The notes under the pieces are model-generated. The model made no database searches and was not told where the DNA came from. It worked only from the letters and a program-made list of their open reading frames with translations. 7,295 nucleotides of DNA, from NCBI GenBank assembly GCA_021741795.1, contig JAIOXC010000067.1:1-7295 (forward strand), read 5' to 3'. The position numbers were made by a program, and so were the translations under genes. This DNA comes from Ilumatobacteraceae bacterium. Lineage in GTDB: Bacteria; Actinomycetota; Acidimicrobiia; Acidimicrobiales; Ilumatobacteraceae. Shown one piece after another: positions 1-6,903 of the stretch (position 1 is its first letter; each line of letters starts with the position of its first letter).

Positions 1-60
1 ATCCCAATCATGAGCCACCAGAATTGATGCATCATTCTTTTTGCAGCTCCCCGCACAAAC
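1..60. other. Left edge, no assignable gene
   Basis: This stretch lies beyond the terminator at 61-89 and is too short to assign. Two weak readings exist. On the plus strand, one frame ends in TGA at 25-27, which would fit the tail of a gene convergent with the binding-protein gene and sharing the hairpin at 61-89. On the minus strand, ATGs at 35 and 32 open a frame reading MMHQFWWLMIG that runs off the edge and looks hydrophobic like a membrane-protein start, with a GGGGAG about 11 bases upstream. Nothing in the window decides between them. Confidence 0.2.
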
Positions 61-89
61 AAACCGGGGGGCCTTTCGGCCCCCCGTTT
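61..89. terminator. Strong GC-rich hairpin terminator, possibly bidirectional
   Basis: An eight-base-pair GGGGGGCC/GGCCCCCC stem (66-73 with 78-85) closes a TTTC loop (GAAA on the minus strand). It is extended by one C-G pair, a one-base bulge (C64) and three A-T pairs (61-63 with 87-89). The stem starts 26 bases beyond the stop codon of the minus-strand binding-protein gene. On the minus strand it is followed by a broken T tract (TTTGTTTG), and on the plus strand by TTTCTGAATACTGAGTTTT. It most likely ends the binding-protein transcript and may also serve a plus-strand gene entering from the left. Confidence 0.85.
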
Positions 90-114
90 CTGAATACTGA
101 GTTTTAGTTACCTA

Positions 115-1110
115 CTAGTTAAACCAGGCTGACCAAACTGCTTCGTTTGCTGCAATCCACTCTGCAGCGATCTCTGCTGCCGGCTTACCGTCAATTTCTA
201 CAGGTCCCAATGTTGACAATTGATCTTCTGTTGTGAACTTGAAGTTCTTGAAGAAGTTAAAGACATTTGCGTCCTTTGCTTCAAGCTTTGCCGAGGCAAC
301 CTTAAACAAAAGGTCTTCTGGGTAATCGCCGTCGCACTTGTCAGTTTCTGTTGCACAGTCAACTGTTGGTGTTGGCAACACAATGTTCTTCAAGCCGTAT
401 TTGCCGACCGCTGCAGATGGCATCCAGTAGTACATCAAGACTGGCTTGCCTGCTTCTGTTGCGGCAACGATCTCTGCTTGAGTTGCAGCCTCTGAGCCTG
501 AAAATTGAACTTTGAAATCAAGTCCAAGGTTCTTGGCAACAGGCTCTTCATAACTTGAGAATGAAGGATCCATTGCCAACAGTCGACCTTGCGAACCAGT
601 TGCGGCTGTTGCAAATGCTTTAGCAACTGCTGGGTCCTTCAGACCTTCCCAAGTAGCAAGTTGAGGAAACTGCTCAAGTGCATTTGGTGTTACGAACCAA
701 CCAATTTTGCCAATCGCACCGAGTTCGCCCATGTTGACAACCGAACCGTCATCAACAAATGCTTGTTCTTCAGGAGTAAATCCAGATGGCCAAACCTCAA
801 CGTTGGCATCAATATCACCTGACGACATGCCGGCGATCATTGCGTTCTCATCGATATCTACGATCTCGACAGGGTTGCACAAATTGGTCTCAATCAATTG
901 CTTCACGACTTCAACTTCAATGGCAGATGCCGTCCAGTTGTTGCGAGCAATCTTGATTGTCTCAGTTCCTGTGCAGGCAGGACCATCGGCCGCTGCTGTC
1001 GTTTCTTCACTCACTGACTCTGTTGCTGTATCACTTCCGCCGCATGCTGCGAACAACAGTGACCCAACTGCCAACAGTCCAATTCCCAATAATTTCTTGC
1101 GTGATCCCAT
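115..1110 (-). CDS. proX: Glycine betaine/proline-type ABC transporter substrate-binding lipoprotein
   Basis: This 331-residue protein is the extracytoplasmic receptor of a quaternary-amine ABC importer (ProX/OpuAC family) and should be lipid-anchored outside the membrane. Residues 1-23 form a lipoprotein signal: MGSRKK, a hydrophobic run, then FAAC with Cys23 as the lipidation site. F at -3 is less usual than L, but L is at -4. A low-complexity Ser/Thr/Glu/Ala linker (about 24-44) leads to the binding domain. Trp59, Trp107 (VEVWPSG), Trp138 and the YYW at 227-229 are candidates for the aromatic cage that holds trimethylammonium groups in this family. Four cysteines remain in the mature domain, two of them in a short acidic loop (about 252-259). 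The start at 1110 is chosen because AAGGGGAG lies just upstream and the signal peptide starts there; a longer frame from 1185 would bury the signal behind 25 charged residues and has no ribosome binding site. It is divergent from the ATPase and permease genes and ends in TAG before a terminator. The family is firm; the exact substrate (betaine, proline, choline or a relative) is not settled by sequence. Confidence 0.92.
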   Translation of the reverse strand: MGSRKKLLGIGLLAVGSLLFAACGGSDTATESVSEETTAAADGPACTGTETIKIARNNWTASAIEVEVVKQLIETNLCNPVEIVDIDENAMIAGMSSGDIDANVEVWPSGFTPEEQAFVDDGSVVNMGELGAIGKIGWFVTPNALEQFPQLATWEGLKDPAVAKAFATAATGSQGRLLAMDPSFSSYEEPVAKNLGLDFKVQFSGSEAATQAEIVAATEAGKPVLMYYWMPSAAVGKYGLKNIVLPTPTVDCATETDKCDGDYPEDLLFKVASAKLEAKDANVFNFFKNFKFTTEDQLSTLGPVEIDGKPAAEIAAEWIAANEAVWSAWFN

Positions 1111-1114
1111 AAAT

Positions 1115-1122
1115 CTCCCCTT
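1115..1122 (-). promoter_or_regulatory. Ribosome binding site of the binding-protein gene
   Basis: Read on the minus strand this is AAGGGGAG, four bases before the ATG at 1110. It decides the start: the alternative upstream ATG at 1185 has no purine-rich element near it. Confidence 0.75.
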
Positions 1123-1145
1123 GATTGAGTTCACGTTCCAGTCAG

Positions 1146-1208
1146 AACGCAACTTCACCTTAGCGAAATTTTGTTTACTCACCATCAGATCGCACTAAGG
1201 TTTGCGTT
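1146..1208. promoter_or_regulatory. Interrupted inverted repeat in the divergent spacer, abutting the ATPase start
   Basis: The left arm reads AACGCAA (1146-1152), CTTC (1153-1156), ACCTTAG (1157-1163). The right arm reads CTAAGGT (1195-1201), TTGCGTT (1202-1208). Apart from the four-base CTTC insert, the two 14-base arms are perfect reverse complements, separated by 31 bases that include an A/T-rich tract (GAAATTTTGTTTA). The right arm contains the AAGG ribosome binding site (1197-1200) and stops one base before the GTG start. It could be a protein operator serving both divergent genes, or an RNA hairpin masking the ribosome binding site of the ATPase gene. I found no convincing -35/-10 pair for either direction in this 98-base spacer. 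Confidence 0.5.
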
Positions 1209-2270
1209 GTGTCATTGGGCGAGACAGCAACGGGGGAAACATTGGGGGTGCCGCCGGCCATTGAATTGCGCCATGTCTGGAAGGTGTTCGGTCCTGGCAA
1301 TGGCTCAACCGCGATTTCACTGTCCCAAAATGGCGAAAACAGAGCAGAGATCCTTAAGCAGACACAACAGACAGTCGCAGTTCGTGACGTGTCCTTCAGC
1401 GTCGCCCAAGGAGAGACATTTGTGGTCATGGGCCTCTCGGGATCTGGTAAATCCACACTGATCAGATGCTTGTCGCGCCTCGTTGAACCAACCGCTGGCG
1501 AAGTCTTGTTGGGCGGCGACAACTTGTTAACCATGACCGACGAACAGTTGATCGATGTGCGCCGTGGTCGGATGTCAATGGTGTTTCAACACTTCGGCTT
1601 GTTCCCCCACCGCAAGGTAATTGACAACATTGCTTACGGTCTCGAAGTACAAAAGATCGACAAGGCAACTCGAATTGCTCGAGCAACAGAAGTTCTCAAC
1701 ACAGTTGGTCTTGACGGTTGGGCAAACCACTACCCACAACAACTTTCTGGCGGCATGCAACAGCGCGTGGGTCTTGCTCGAGCACTTGCAGTAGACCCAC
1801 AAATTTTGCTCTTCGATGAGCCGTTCTCGGCACTTGACCCACTCATTCGCAAAGAGATGCAAGACGAATTGATTCGGCTGCAGAAGACCATGCAACGCAC
1901 GGTTGTTTTTATCACGCACGACTTTGCCGAGGCCCTTCGACTAGGTGACCGCATTGCGATCATGAAAGACGGTTCGTTCGACCAGGTCGGCACTCCAGAA
2001 GAAATTGTGTCAAACCCAGCAACAGCTTACGTTCGAGAATTCGTCAATGATGTGCCAAGAGCCAAAGTGCTCAGTGTAAAAACAGTGACCGTCGACGGAC
2101 AACCAGTTGCTGGTGGCCGAGTTGTCACGTCAACCGCAAAGATTGAAACAATTATCCCAATGTTGCTTGAACGAGACGAACACATCACTGTTGTTGATGC
2201 GAGCAACGTCGTCATTGGCATTGTAAGTAGGCAAAGCGTTGCATCAATTCTGCAGGCCGAACAACAATGA
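1209..2270 (+). CDS. proV: Glycine betaine/proline-type ABC transporter ATP-binding protein
   Basis: This 353-residue cytoplasmic ATPase powers the quaternary-amine importer. All nucleotide-binding motifs are present: Walker A GLSGSGKST (75-83), Q-loop VFQHFGLFPH (125-134, Gln127), signature LSGGMQQR (179-186), Walker B ILLFDEP (199-205), D-loop SALD (207-210) and switch His in THD (236-238). Between the first strand (IELRHVWKVFG, about 18-28) and VAVRDVSF (about 56-63) sits an extra segment ending in ILKQTQQT. A similar insert marks ProV/OpuAA proteins and separates them from generic ABC ATPases. The C-terminal region (about 285-350, with ITVVDASNVVIGIVS) resembles one CBS repeat; in OpuA, CBS domains sense ionic strength, but a single repeat makes that role uncertain here. 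The start is GTG, supported by AAGG eight bases upstream. Its stop overlaps the permease start by ATGA, so the two are translationally coupled. Confidence 0.95.
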   Translation: MSLGETATGETLGVPPAIELRHVWKVFGPGNGSTAISLSQNGENRAEILKQTQQTVAVRDVSFSVAQGETFVVMGLSGSGKSTLIRCLSRLVEPTAGEVLLGGDNLLTMTDEQLIDVRRGRMSMVFQHFGLFPHRKVIDNIAYGLEVQKIDKATRIARATEVLNTVGLDGWANHYPQQLSGGMQQRVGLARALAVDPQILLFDEPFSALDPLIRKEMQDELIRLQKTMQRTVVFITHDFAEALRLGDRIAIMKDGSFDQVGTPEEIVSNPATAYVREFVNDVPRAKVLSVKTVTVDGQPVAGGRVVTSTAKIETIIPMLLERDEHITVVDASNVVIGIVSRQSVASILQAEQQ

Positions 2271-4189
2271 GCACTGCGCTCGCACAACAAGCCAATTCAT
2301 CCAGACTGTTGCTCAGTAATCCACTTGTACGTACAGCCGCATTCGTCACAATCGTTCTCATTACTGCCCAAACATTCGGGACCGGTGGATTTCCTGAATC
2401 GTGGAATATCGGCATTGCCGAACCGATTACTGGTGTGCAGTCGTGGGTGCGCGAGAACCGTAGTAGTAATTGGTCGTTTCGATTCTTTTTCAATCCATTA
2501 ATTTCAGCAGTTGAATTCGGCCTCAACAGTGTCGAGTCATTCCTTGTTTGGCTCCCCTGGTTTATTCCACCGATCATCGTTTTTCTTATTATTGGCCGAA
2601 GTCGGAGGTGGGGTCTCGCCACGTTTACCGCATTTGTAGTTGTATACCCCGGCATCGTGGGTTTATGGCCAGAAAGTATCGTCACTATTTCGCTTATGGC
2701 GGTGTCAGTTGCAATCAGTATTCTCATCGGTGTTCCACTCGGCGTACTGACTGCGCTCAATAAACGGTTTGAATCAATATTGCGACCAATTCTGGATGGC
2801 ATGCAAACAGTGCCGGCAACGGTGTACTTGATACCGATCGTCCTGGTGTTTGGGATCGGCCCGGCACCTGCAGCAATTGCAACAGTCATTTATGCGATCC
2901 CGCCAATGATCCGACTGACGTGCCTCGGTATTCAACAAGTGCCAAAGTCGGCAGTTGAAGCAGCACATATGTTTGGTGCAACCAAACGACAGTTCTTGGC
3001 AAAGGTCCAGCTTCCACTTGCGGTCCCGTCAATCATTGCCGGCATCAATCAAACCGTGATGATGGCACTTGGAATTGTCGTGATTGCAACGCTCGTGGGA
3101 GCAGGTGGTCTTGGTCAAGAGATCAATCAAACAGTGCGTCGTCTTGAGGCTGGCCGCGGACTCGTGGTGAGCCTTGCAGTGGTCGCTGTTGCACTTGTAC
3201 TTGATCGGGTGAGTAGGTCACTCGTAGTTGAACCTGGCGAACAACGGTTTCACATCAGCCGCAAGTTGATGTACACGACCATCTCGGGTCTGGTGTTCGC
3301 GACAATTCTTGGTCGCGCAATGGGATGGATCGAGTTTCCATTTTCATGGGGCACTTCGTTTGCAGACCCAATCGACTCTGGCTTCACATGGTTTCGTACA
3401 ACCTTCGATGTAGTCACTCGACCATTCAACGATTTTGTCGTGCGCGAACTCATAGTGCGAGCGCAAACATTGCTCAATCAAACACTTGCATGGCAAGCAA
3501 TCGTTGTTGCAGCAAGCACATTTTCATATGTTGTAGCTGGCTGGAAGATGTCGCTCACTACAGCGATTGGAATCACCTTCATTGGCCTCACTGGCAGATG
3601 GCCAGATGCCGTGGACACGCTCACTCAAACAGTCATTGCAGTGGTCTTTTCAATGTTGATCGCTATACCTATTGGCATCTGGCTCGGTCGTCGGCCTCGA
3701 GCAGAATCATTTATTTCACCTTTCTTGGATGCATTGCAAACAATCCCAAACCTTGTCTACGCAATTCCATTTGTGATGATTTTTTCTGTTGGCCCTGTAC
3801 CCGGCATAGTGGCTGCTGTTGTGTACGCATTACCGCCCGGCATTCGGCTTACCGCACTCGGCATTCGCCAAGTCAATTACGAATCTCTTGAAGCCGCAAC
3901 CACTTTTGGTGCGACACCGCGTCAAGTGCTGCGGGGTGTACGAGTTCCACTCGCAATGCCCTCAATCATTTTGGCAATCAATCAAATGGTGATGATGGTG
4001 TTGGCAATGGCAATCATCGCCGGCATGGTCGGCGGTGGTGGCCTTGGCTACCGATCGATTGAGGCACTCACCAAACCAGACGCCGGTCTTGGCGCCGAAG
4101 TAGGAATCGCCATCGTGATCATGGCCACAATTCTTGATCGGCTCTTACAAGCAACTGCCAAACGACTACAAGCACCTGCTGCAAATTAA
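2267..4189 (+). CDS. proW: Tandem-fused ProW-type ABC permease (two permease units in one chain)
   Basis: This 640-residue integral membrane protein forms the transport channel of the importer. It contains two homologous units offset by 311 residues. Unit 1 has its permease core at about 133-318 with EAA loop EAAHMFGATKRQFLAKV (231-247). Unit 2 has its core at about 448-634 with EAA loop EAATTFGATPRQVLRGV (542-558). Each core also shows the pair LDGMQTVPATVYLIP / LDALQTIPNLVYAIP and a glycine-rich turn (VGAGGLG 277-283, VGGGGLG 588-594). The N-terminal parts of the units also match loosely (W-x-G/T-x-x-A-E/D-P-I near 46-54 and 361-369), so the whole permease gene was duplicated, not only the core. 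A usual ProW or OpuAB chain is about 280-355 residues and works as a pair; here one chain probably supplies both halves. Two EAA loops imply two ATPase docking sites, served by a homodimer of the upstream ATPase. The ATG overlaps the ATPase stop, and the TAA directly touches the folD stop on the other strand. Confidence 0.93.
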   Translation: MSTALAQQANSSRLLLSNPLVRTAAFVTIVLITAQTFGTGGFPESWNIGIAEPITGVQSWVRENRSSNWSFRFFFNPLISAVEFGLNSVESFLVWLPWFIPPIIVFLIIGRSRRWGLATFTAFVVVYPGIVGLWPESIVTISLMAVSVAISILIGVPLGVLTALNKRFESILRPILDGMQTVPATVYLIPIVLVFGIGPAPAAIATVIYAIPPMIRLTCLGIQQVPKSAVEAAHMFGATKRQFLAKVQLPLAVPSIIAGINQTVMMALGIVVIATLVGAGGLGQEINQTVRRLEAGRGLVVSLAVVAVALVLDRVSRSLVVEPGEQRFHISRKLMYTTISGLVFATILGRAMGWIEFPFSWGTSFADPIDSGFTWFRTTFDVVTRPFNDFVVRELIVRAQTLLNQTLAWQAIVVAASTFSYVVAGWKMSLTTAIGITFIGLTGRWPDAVDTLTQTVIAVVFSMLIAIPIGIWLGRRPRAESFISPFLDALQTIPNLVYAIPFVMIFSVGPVPGIVAAVVYALPPGIRLTALGIRQVNYESLEAATTFGATPRQVLRGVRVPLAMPSIILAINQMVMMVLAMAIIAGMVGGGGLGYRSIEALTKPDAGLGAEVGIAIVIMATILDRLLQATAKRLQAPAAN

Positions 4190-5080
4190 CTAGCGCGGAA
4201 ATGCACCGAGCATTCTTGCTGCCTCGAGAGTGTTCTCGAGCAAGCAACCAATTGTCATTGGGCCAGTGCCACCTGGCATCGGAGTAATTGCACCGGCTAC
4301 AGCTTGCACTGCATCAAAGTCGACATCGCCAACAATTTTGTTGTCAATGCGAGTCACTCCCACGTCAACAACAGTTGCGCCCGGTTTGACGAAGTCGGCT
4401 TTGATCATGCGCGCAATGCCTACACACGACACAATGATGTCTGCTTCAACACAAACCGCTTTCAGATCATCTGGAGGCGTCATTGAGTGCGCACATGTCG
4501 TTGTCGCGTCTCCACCCCTGCGGACAAACAAAATAACTTGTGGCAAGCCTGTCAAAAATGAACGACCAATGACAACCACTTTCTTGCCTTTGGTTGCAAT
4601 GTTGTATCGCTCGAGCAAGCGCATCACGCCGAGTGGCGTGCACGGTGCATGTCCAGGCAAACTGCGCATTAATCGACCCATTGAACGCTCGGTGAGTCCA
4701 TCAACATCTTTTTCTGGTGGCAACAACGCAAGAATTGGCTCAGAGTCAAGATGCTTTGGCAACGGCAGCTGCACCAAAATGCCGTGCACGTTTGGATCGA
4801 GTGCCAACTTGCGCACCTCTGCCTCAACTTGCTCTTGCGTTGCTGTTTCCTCAAGATGAACACCCACCGAAACCATGCCAGCTTCTTGAGCCTTCTTGTG
4901 TTTGCTCGCTACATAAATTTGACTTGGGGCATCTCCACCAATAAGCACAGTCGCAAGACAAACACGTGGCGAACCCGCGTCCTCGATCACTTTGCGCAGA
5001 CGCGCAACGGTTTCGTCGCGCAATGTGTTGCCATCCATCAAGATGGCACCACCTGGCGAGCGCTTAAAAGTATCGGTCAT
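4190..5080 (-). CDS. folD: Bifunctional methylenetetrahydrofolate dehydrogenase / methenyltetrahydrofolate cyclohydrolase
   Basis: This 296-residue soluble enzyme interconverts 5,10-methylene-THF, 5,10-methenyl-THF and 10-formyl-THF, reducing or oxidising NAD(P). Family landmarks occur in order: GGDAPSQIYVASK (48-60) with the catalytic Tyr56 and Lys60 of the YxxxK motif, VQLPLP (103-108), PEKDVDGL (122-129), PCTPLG (146-151), the nucleotide-binding VVIGRS (169-174), and PGGTGPMT (269-276). Arg173 of GRS and the Ser in HSM (199) match positions that contact the NADP 2'-phosphate in related enzymes, so NADP is likely. The segment after GRS (FLTGLPQVILFVRRGG) departs from the common NIVGxP form but keeps the fold. 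The length is normal. The ATG at 5080 overlaps the fhs stop by ATGA; no clear ribosome binding site precedes it, as expected for translational coupling. An ATG at 5038 would also keep the family core. Its TAG abuts the permease TAA, with no spacer. Confidence 0.95.
   Translation of the reverse strand: MTDTFKRSPGGAILMDGNTLRDETVARLRKVIEDAGSPRVCLATVLIGGDAPSQIYVASKHKKAQEAGMVSVGVHLEETATQEQVEAEVRKLALDPNVHGILVQLPLPKHLDSEPILALLPPEKDVDGLTERSMGRLMRSLPGHAPCTPLGVMRLLERYNIATKGKKVVVIGRSFLTGLPQVILFVRRGGDATTTCAHSMTPPDDLKAVCVEADIIVSCVGIARMIKADFVKPGATVVDVGVTRIDNKIVGDVDFDAVQAVAGAITPMPGGTGPMTIGCLLENTLEAARMLGAFPR
4216..4247. other. Hairpin near the permease 3' end, inside folD
   Basis: TTGCT (4216-4220) and CTCGAGA (4223-4229) pair with TCTCGAG (4234-4240) and AGCAA (4243-4247) around a GTGT loop and a two-by-two internal loop. 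It begins 26 bases past the permease stop and could pause or end that transcript, but no T run follows. Part of it is forced by coding: CTCGAG, which is itself palindromic, encodes the Leu-Glu of LENTLEA twice in folD. A chance structure is therefore quite possible. Confidence 0.3.
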
Positions 5081-6774
5081 GAAAGCCCGACGATTTCGCC
5101 GTTTTCGTCAAAGTCAATGATTGCTGCTGCTGGCTTGGTGCCAAGGCCTGGCAACGTGCGCATCTCACCGCAAATTGGGTAGATGAACCCTGCTCCCACA
5201 GAAGCACGCACTTCGCGCACTGTCAGTGTGTGACCAGTTGGCGCACCCTTGAGCGATGCATCACCCGAAATCGAAAGGTGAGTTTTAGCAATACACACTG
5301 GCAAGTGGGCAAAGCCATTGTCGGTGTAGTTCTTGAGTTGCTTGTTGGCAAGAGCGGTGTACTCCACTTTTGCGGCACCGTAGATCTTGGTCGCAACAGT
5401 CTCGATCTTTTCTTTGAGCGAGGCATCTGACGGATACAACAAATGGAAGCCATTTTCTTCTTGGCAGGCCTCTACAACCGCCTTGGCCAAGTCGACTGCA
5501 CCGGCACCACCATCAGCGAAGTGCGTGCACACTGCGACGCGTGCGCCAGCCTCGGCTGCGATGCGACGAATCACATCGTGCTCTGATTTGTGGTCGGTTG
5601 GGAAAGCGTTGATAGCAACGACTGGTGTTACGCCATGAGCCATTACGTTTTCGATCTGCTTCTTCAAGTTTGCGCCACCGGCCTCAACGTCGGAAGGATT
5701 CTCTGCCAACAACTCTGCTGGCAACGCTTTGCCGGCAACAATCTTGTGCTTGCCAGAGTGAGCCTTGAGTGCGCGCACGGTTGTCACGAGCACTGCAGCA
5801 TCTGGAACGAGTCCTGATGTGCGGCATTTGATGTTAAAGAAACGCTCCGCACCCATGTCGGCACCAAAGCCTGCTTCGGTGATGAGGTAGTCGCCACCGT
5901 GGATGCCGATCATGTCTCCAATAATTGACGAGTTACCGTGCGCAATATTTCCGAACGGTCCTGCGTGCACGATTACCGGAGTGTTTTCAAGAGTCTGCAA
6001 CAAGTTTGGCTTGATTGCTTCTCGCATGATGACGGCCATGGAGCCAGCGCCCGAGAGTTGCTCGGCAGTTACTGGTACACCTTTGGTGTTGTAACCAACA
6101 ACGATGCGACCGAAACGTGCACGCATGTCCTCGACCGAAGTTGAGAGAGCCAAGATCGCCATCACTTCAGATGCGGCCGTGATGTCAAAACCAGTTTGAC
6201 GAGTAACGCCGTCTTCTTTTGAACCAAGACCAACAATGATGTTGCGCAATGAACGATCGTTGACGTCGATCACTCGGCGCCATGTGATGTTGTCGAGATC
6301 AAGGTCCAGTTCGTTGCCCTGATGCAAATGATTGTCAACCATTGCCGACAACAAGTTGTGTGCTGCGGTCACTGCATGGAAGTCGCCAGTGAGATGCAAG
6401 TTGAGCAGTTCCATCGGAATCACTTGGCTGTAGCCACCACCTGCGGCTCCACCCTTGATACCAAATGTTGGTCCCATCGAAGGCTGGCGCAAACTGATCA
6501 CTGCTTTTTTGCCGATGTGCTTCATCGCCATTCCCAAACCAACTGTGGTCGTGGTCTTACCTTCGCCGAGTGGTGTTGGCGTGATGGCAGTCACCACTAC
6601 ATACTTTGCTTTCGGGCGATCTTTCAATTCTTCGATCGCTTTGAGACTGATTTTGGCAAGGTCTGTGCCATAAGGCTCGAGCAAGTGTTCGCCGATACCC
6701 ATCTGCTGCGCAATGTCCTTAAGTGGAAGTGGTTTTCCGGCACGCGCGATTTCGAGATCGGATGGGAATGACAT
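5077..6774 (-). CDS. fhs: Formate--tetrahydrofolate ligase (10-formyl-THF synthetase)
   Basis: This 565-residue cytoplasmic enzyme joins formate to tetrahydrofolate with ATP, giving 10-formyl-THF; it also runs backwards to release formate and make ATP. The family usually has about 550-560 residues, so it is full length. The P-loop is TPLGEGKTTT (67-76). The two classic family signatures are both present: GIKGGAAGGGY (105-115) and VTTVRALKAHS (330-340). Other conserved blocks are LRQPSMGPTFG (95-105), DVNDRSLR (170-177), TGFDITAASEVMAILAL (194-210) and FFNIKCR (312-318). The ATG at 6774 has AAGGAG nine bases upstream (plus-strand 6784-6789). It is the first gene of a two-gene operon with folD, which supplies the next step of the same pathway. 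It is divergent from the formate dehydrogenase gene, which consumes or makes its substrate. No active-site loss is apparent. Confidence 0.97.
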   Translation of the reverse strand: MSFPSDLEIARAGKPLPLKDIAQQMGIGEHLLEPYGTDLAKISLKAIEELKDRPKAKYVVVTAITPTPLGEGKTTTTVGLGMAMKHIGKKAVISLRQPSMGPTFGIKGGAAGGGYSQVIPMELLNLHLTGDFHAVTAAHNLLSAMVDNHLHQGNELDLDLDNITWRRVIDVNDRSLRNIIVGLGSKEDGVTRQTGFDITAASEVMAILALSTSVEDMRARFGRIVVGYNTKGVPVTAEQLSGAGSMAVIMREAIKPNLLQTLENTPVIVHAGPFGNIAHGNSSIIGDMIGIHGGDYLITEAGFGADMGAERFFNIKCRTSGLVPDAAVLVTTVRALKAHSGKHKIVAGKALPAELLAENPSDVEAGGANLKKQIENVMAHGVTPVVAINAFPTDHKSEHDVIRRIAAEAGARVAVCTHFADGGAGAVDLAKAVVEACQEENGFHLLYPSDASLKEKIETVATKIYGAAKVEYTALANKQLKNYTDNGFAHLPVCIAKTHLSISGDASLKGAPTGHTLTVREVRASVGAGFIYPICGEMRTLPGLGTKPAAAIIDFDENGEIVGLS

Positions 6775-6903
6775 TGTGGGTTGCTCCTTGATATTGCTTG
6801 AGAGGTGGCGGGTATTCGGTGCCGTTGAGACGACCCTGACACTATATATGGTTCATAGGGTCTGATATATGACGGGATCCCCTTATTGCAGTAGGGTGAG
6901 GGT
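6775..6903. promoter_or_regulatory. Divergent fhs / formate dehydrogenase promoter region
   Basis: This 129-base spacer must hold the promoters of both divergent genes. An A/T-rich core at about 6840-6872 contains ATATATG twice (6844-6850 and 6865-6871), spaced 21 bases apart, or two helical turns. It overlaps an inverted pair GACCCT (6832-6837) / AGGGTC (6857-6862). For fhs, TATAGT (minus strand, about 6841-6846) is a possible -10 box, but its -35 partner (TATATC at 17 bases) is poor. No convincing -35/-10 pair was found for the plus strand. The fhs ribosome binding site AAGGAG lies at 6784-6789. TAGGG (6892-6896) and GAGGG (6898-6902) are candidate sites for the dehydrogenase. Confidence 0.5.

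Noticed and set aside
1..35. Minus-strand gene start MMHQFWWLMIG at the left edge
   Set aside because: Only 11 codons are visible, the ribosome binding site is too far away to be convincing, and a terminator lies directly upstream; kept only as a remark on the edge region.
1155..1179. TTCACC / TTTACT as a promoter for the ATPase gene
   Set aside because: The spacer between the two boxes is only 13 bases, too short for a standard housekeeping promoter.
1111..1185. Longer start for the binding protein (ATG at 1185)
   Set aside because: It would add 25 charged residues ahead of a complete lipoprotein signal, lacks a ribosome binding site, and the ATG at 1110 has AAGGGGAG just upstream.
707..1198. 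Open frame of 163 codons on the plus strand, opposite the binding-protein gene
   Set aside because: It lies antisense to a clearly recognised gene, its Ser/Pro/Thr-rich translation matches nothing, and it is a by-product of that gene's codon use.
2212..2889. Open frame of 225 codons on the minus strand, opposite the permease
   Set aside because: It is antisense to the strongly supported permease and the end of the ATPase gene, and its translation shows no domain; it mirrors hydrophobic codons of the real gene.
4230..4859. Open frame of 209 codons on the plus strand, opposite folD
   Set aside because: folD motifs are complete on the minus strand; the antisense translation is low-complexity and has no ribosome binding site that I could see.
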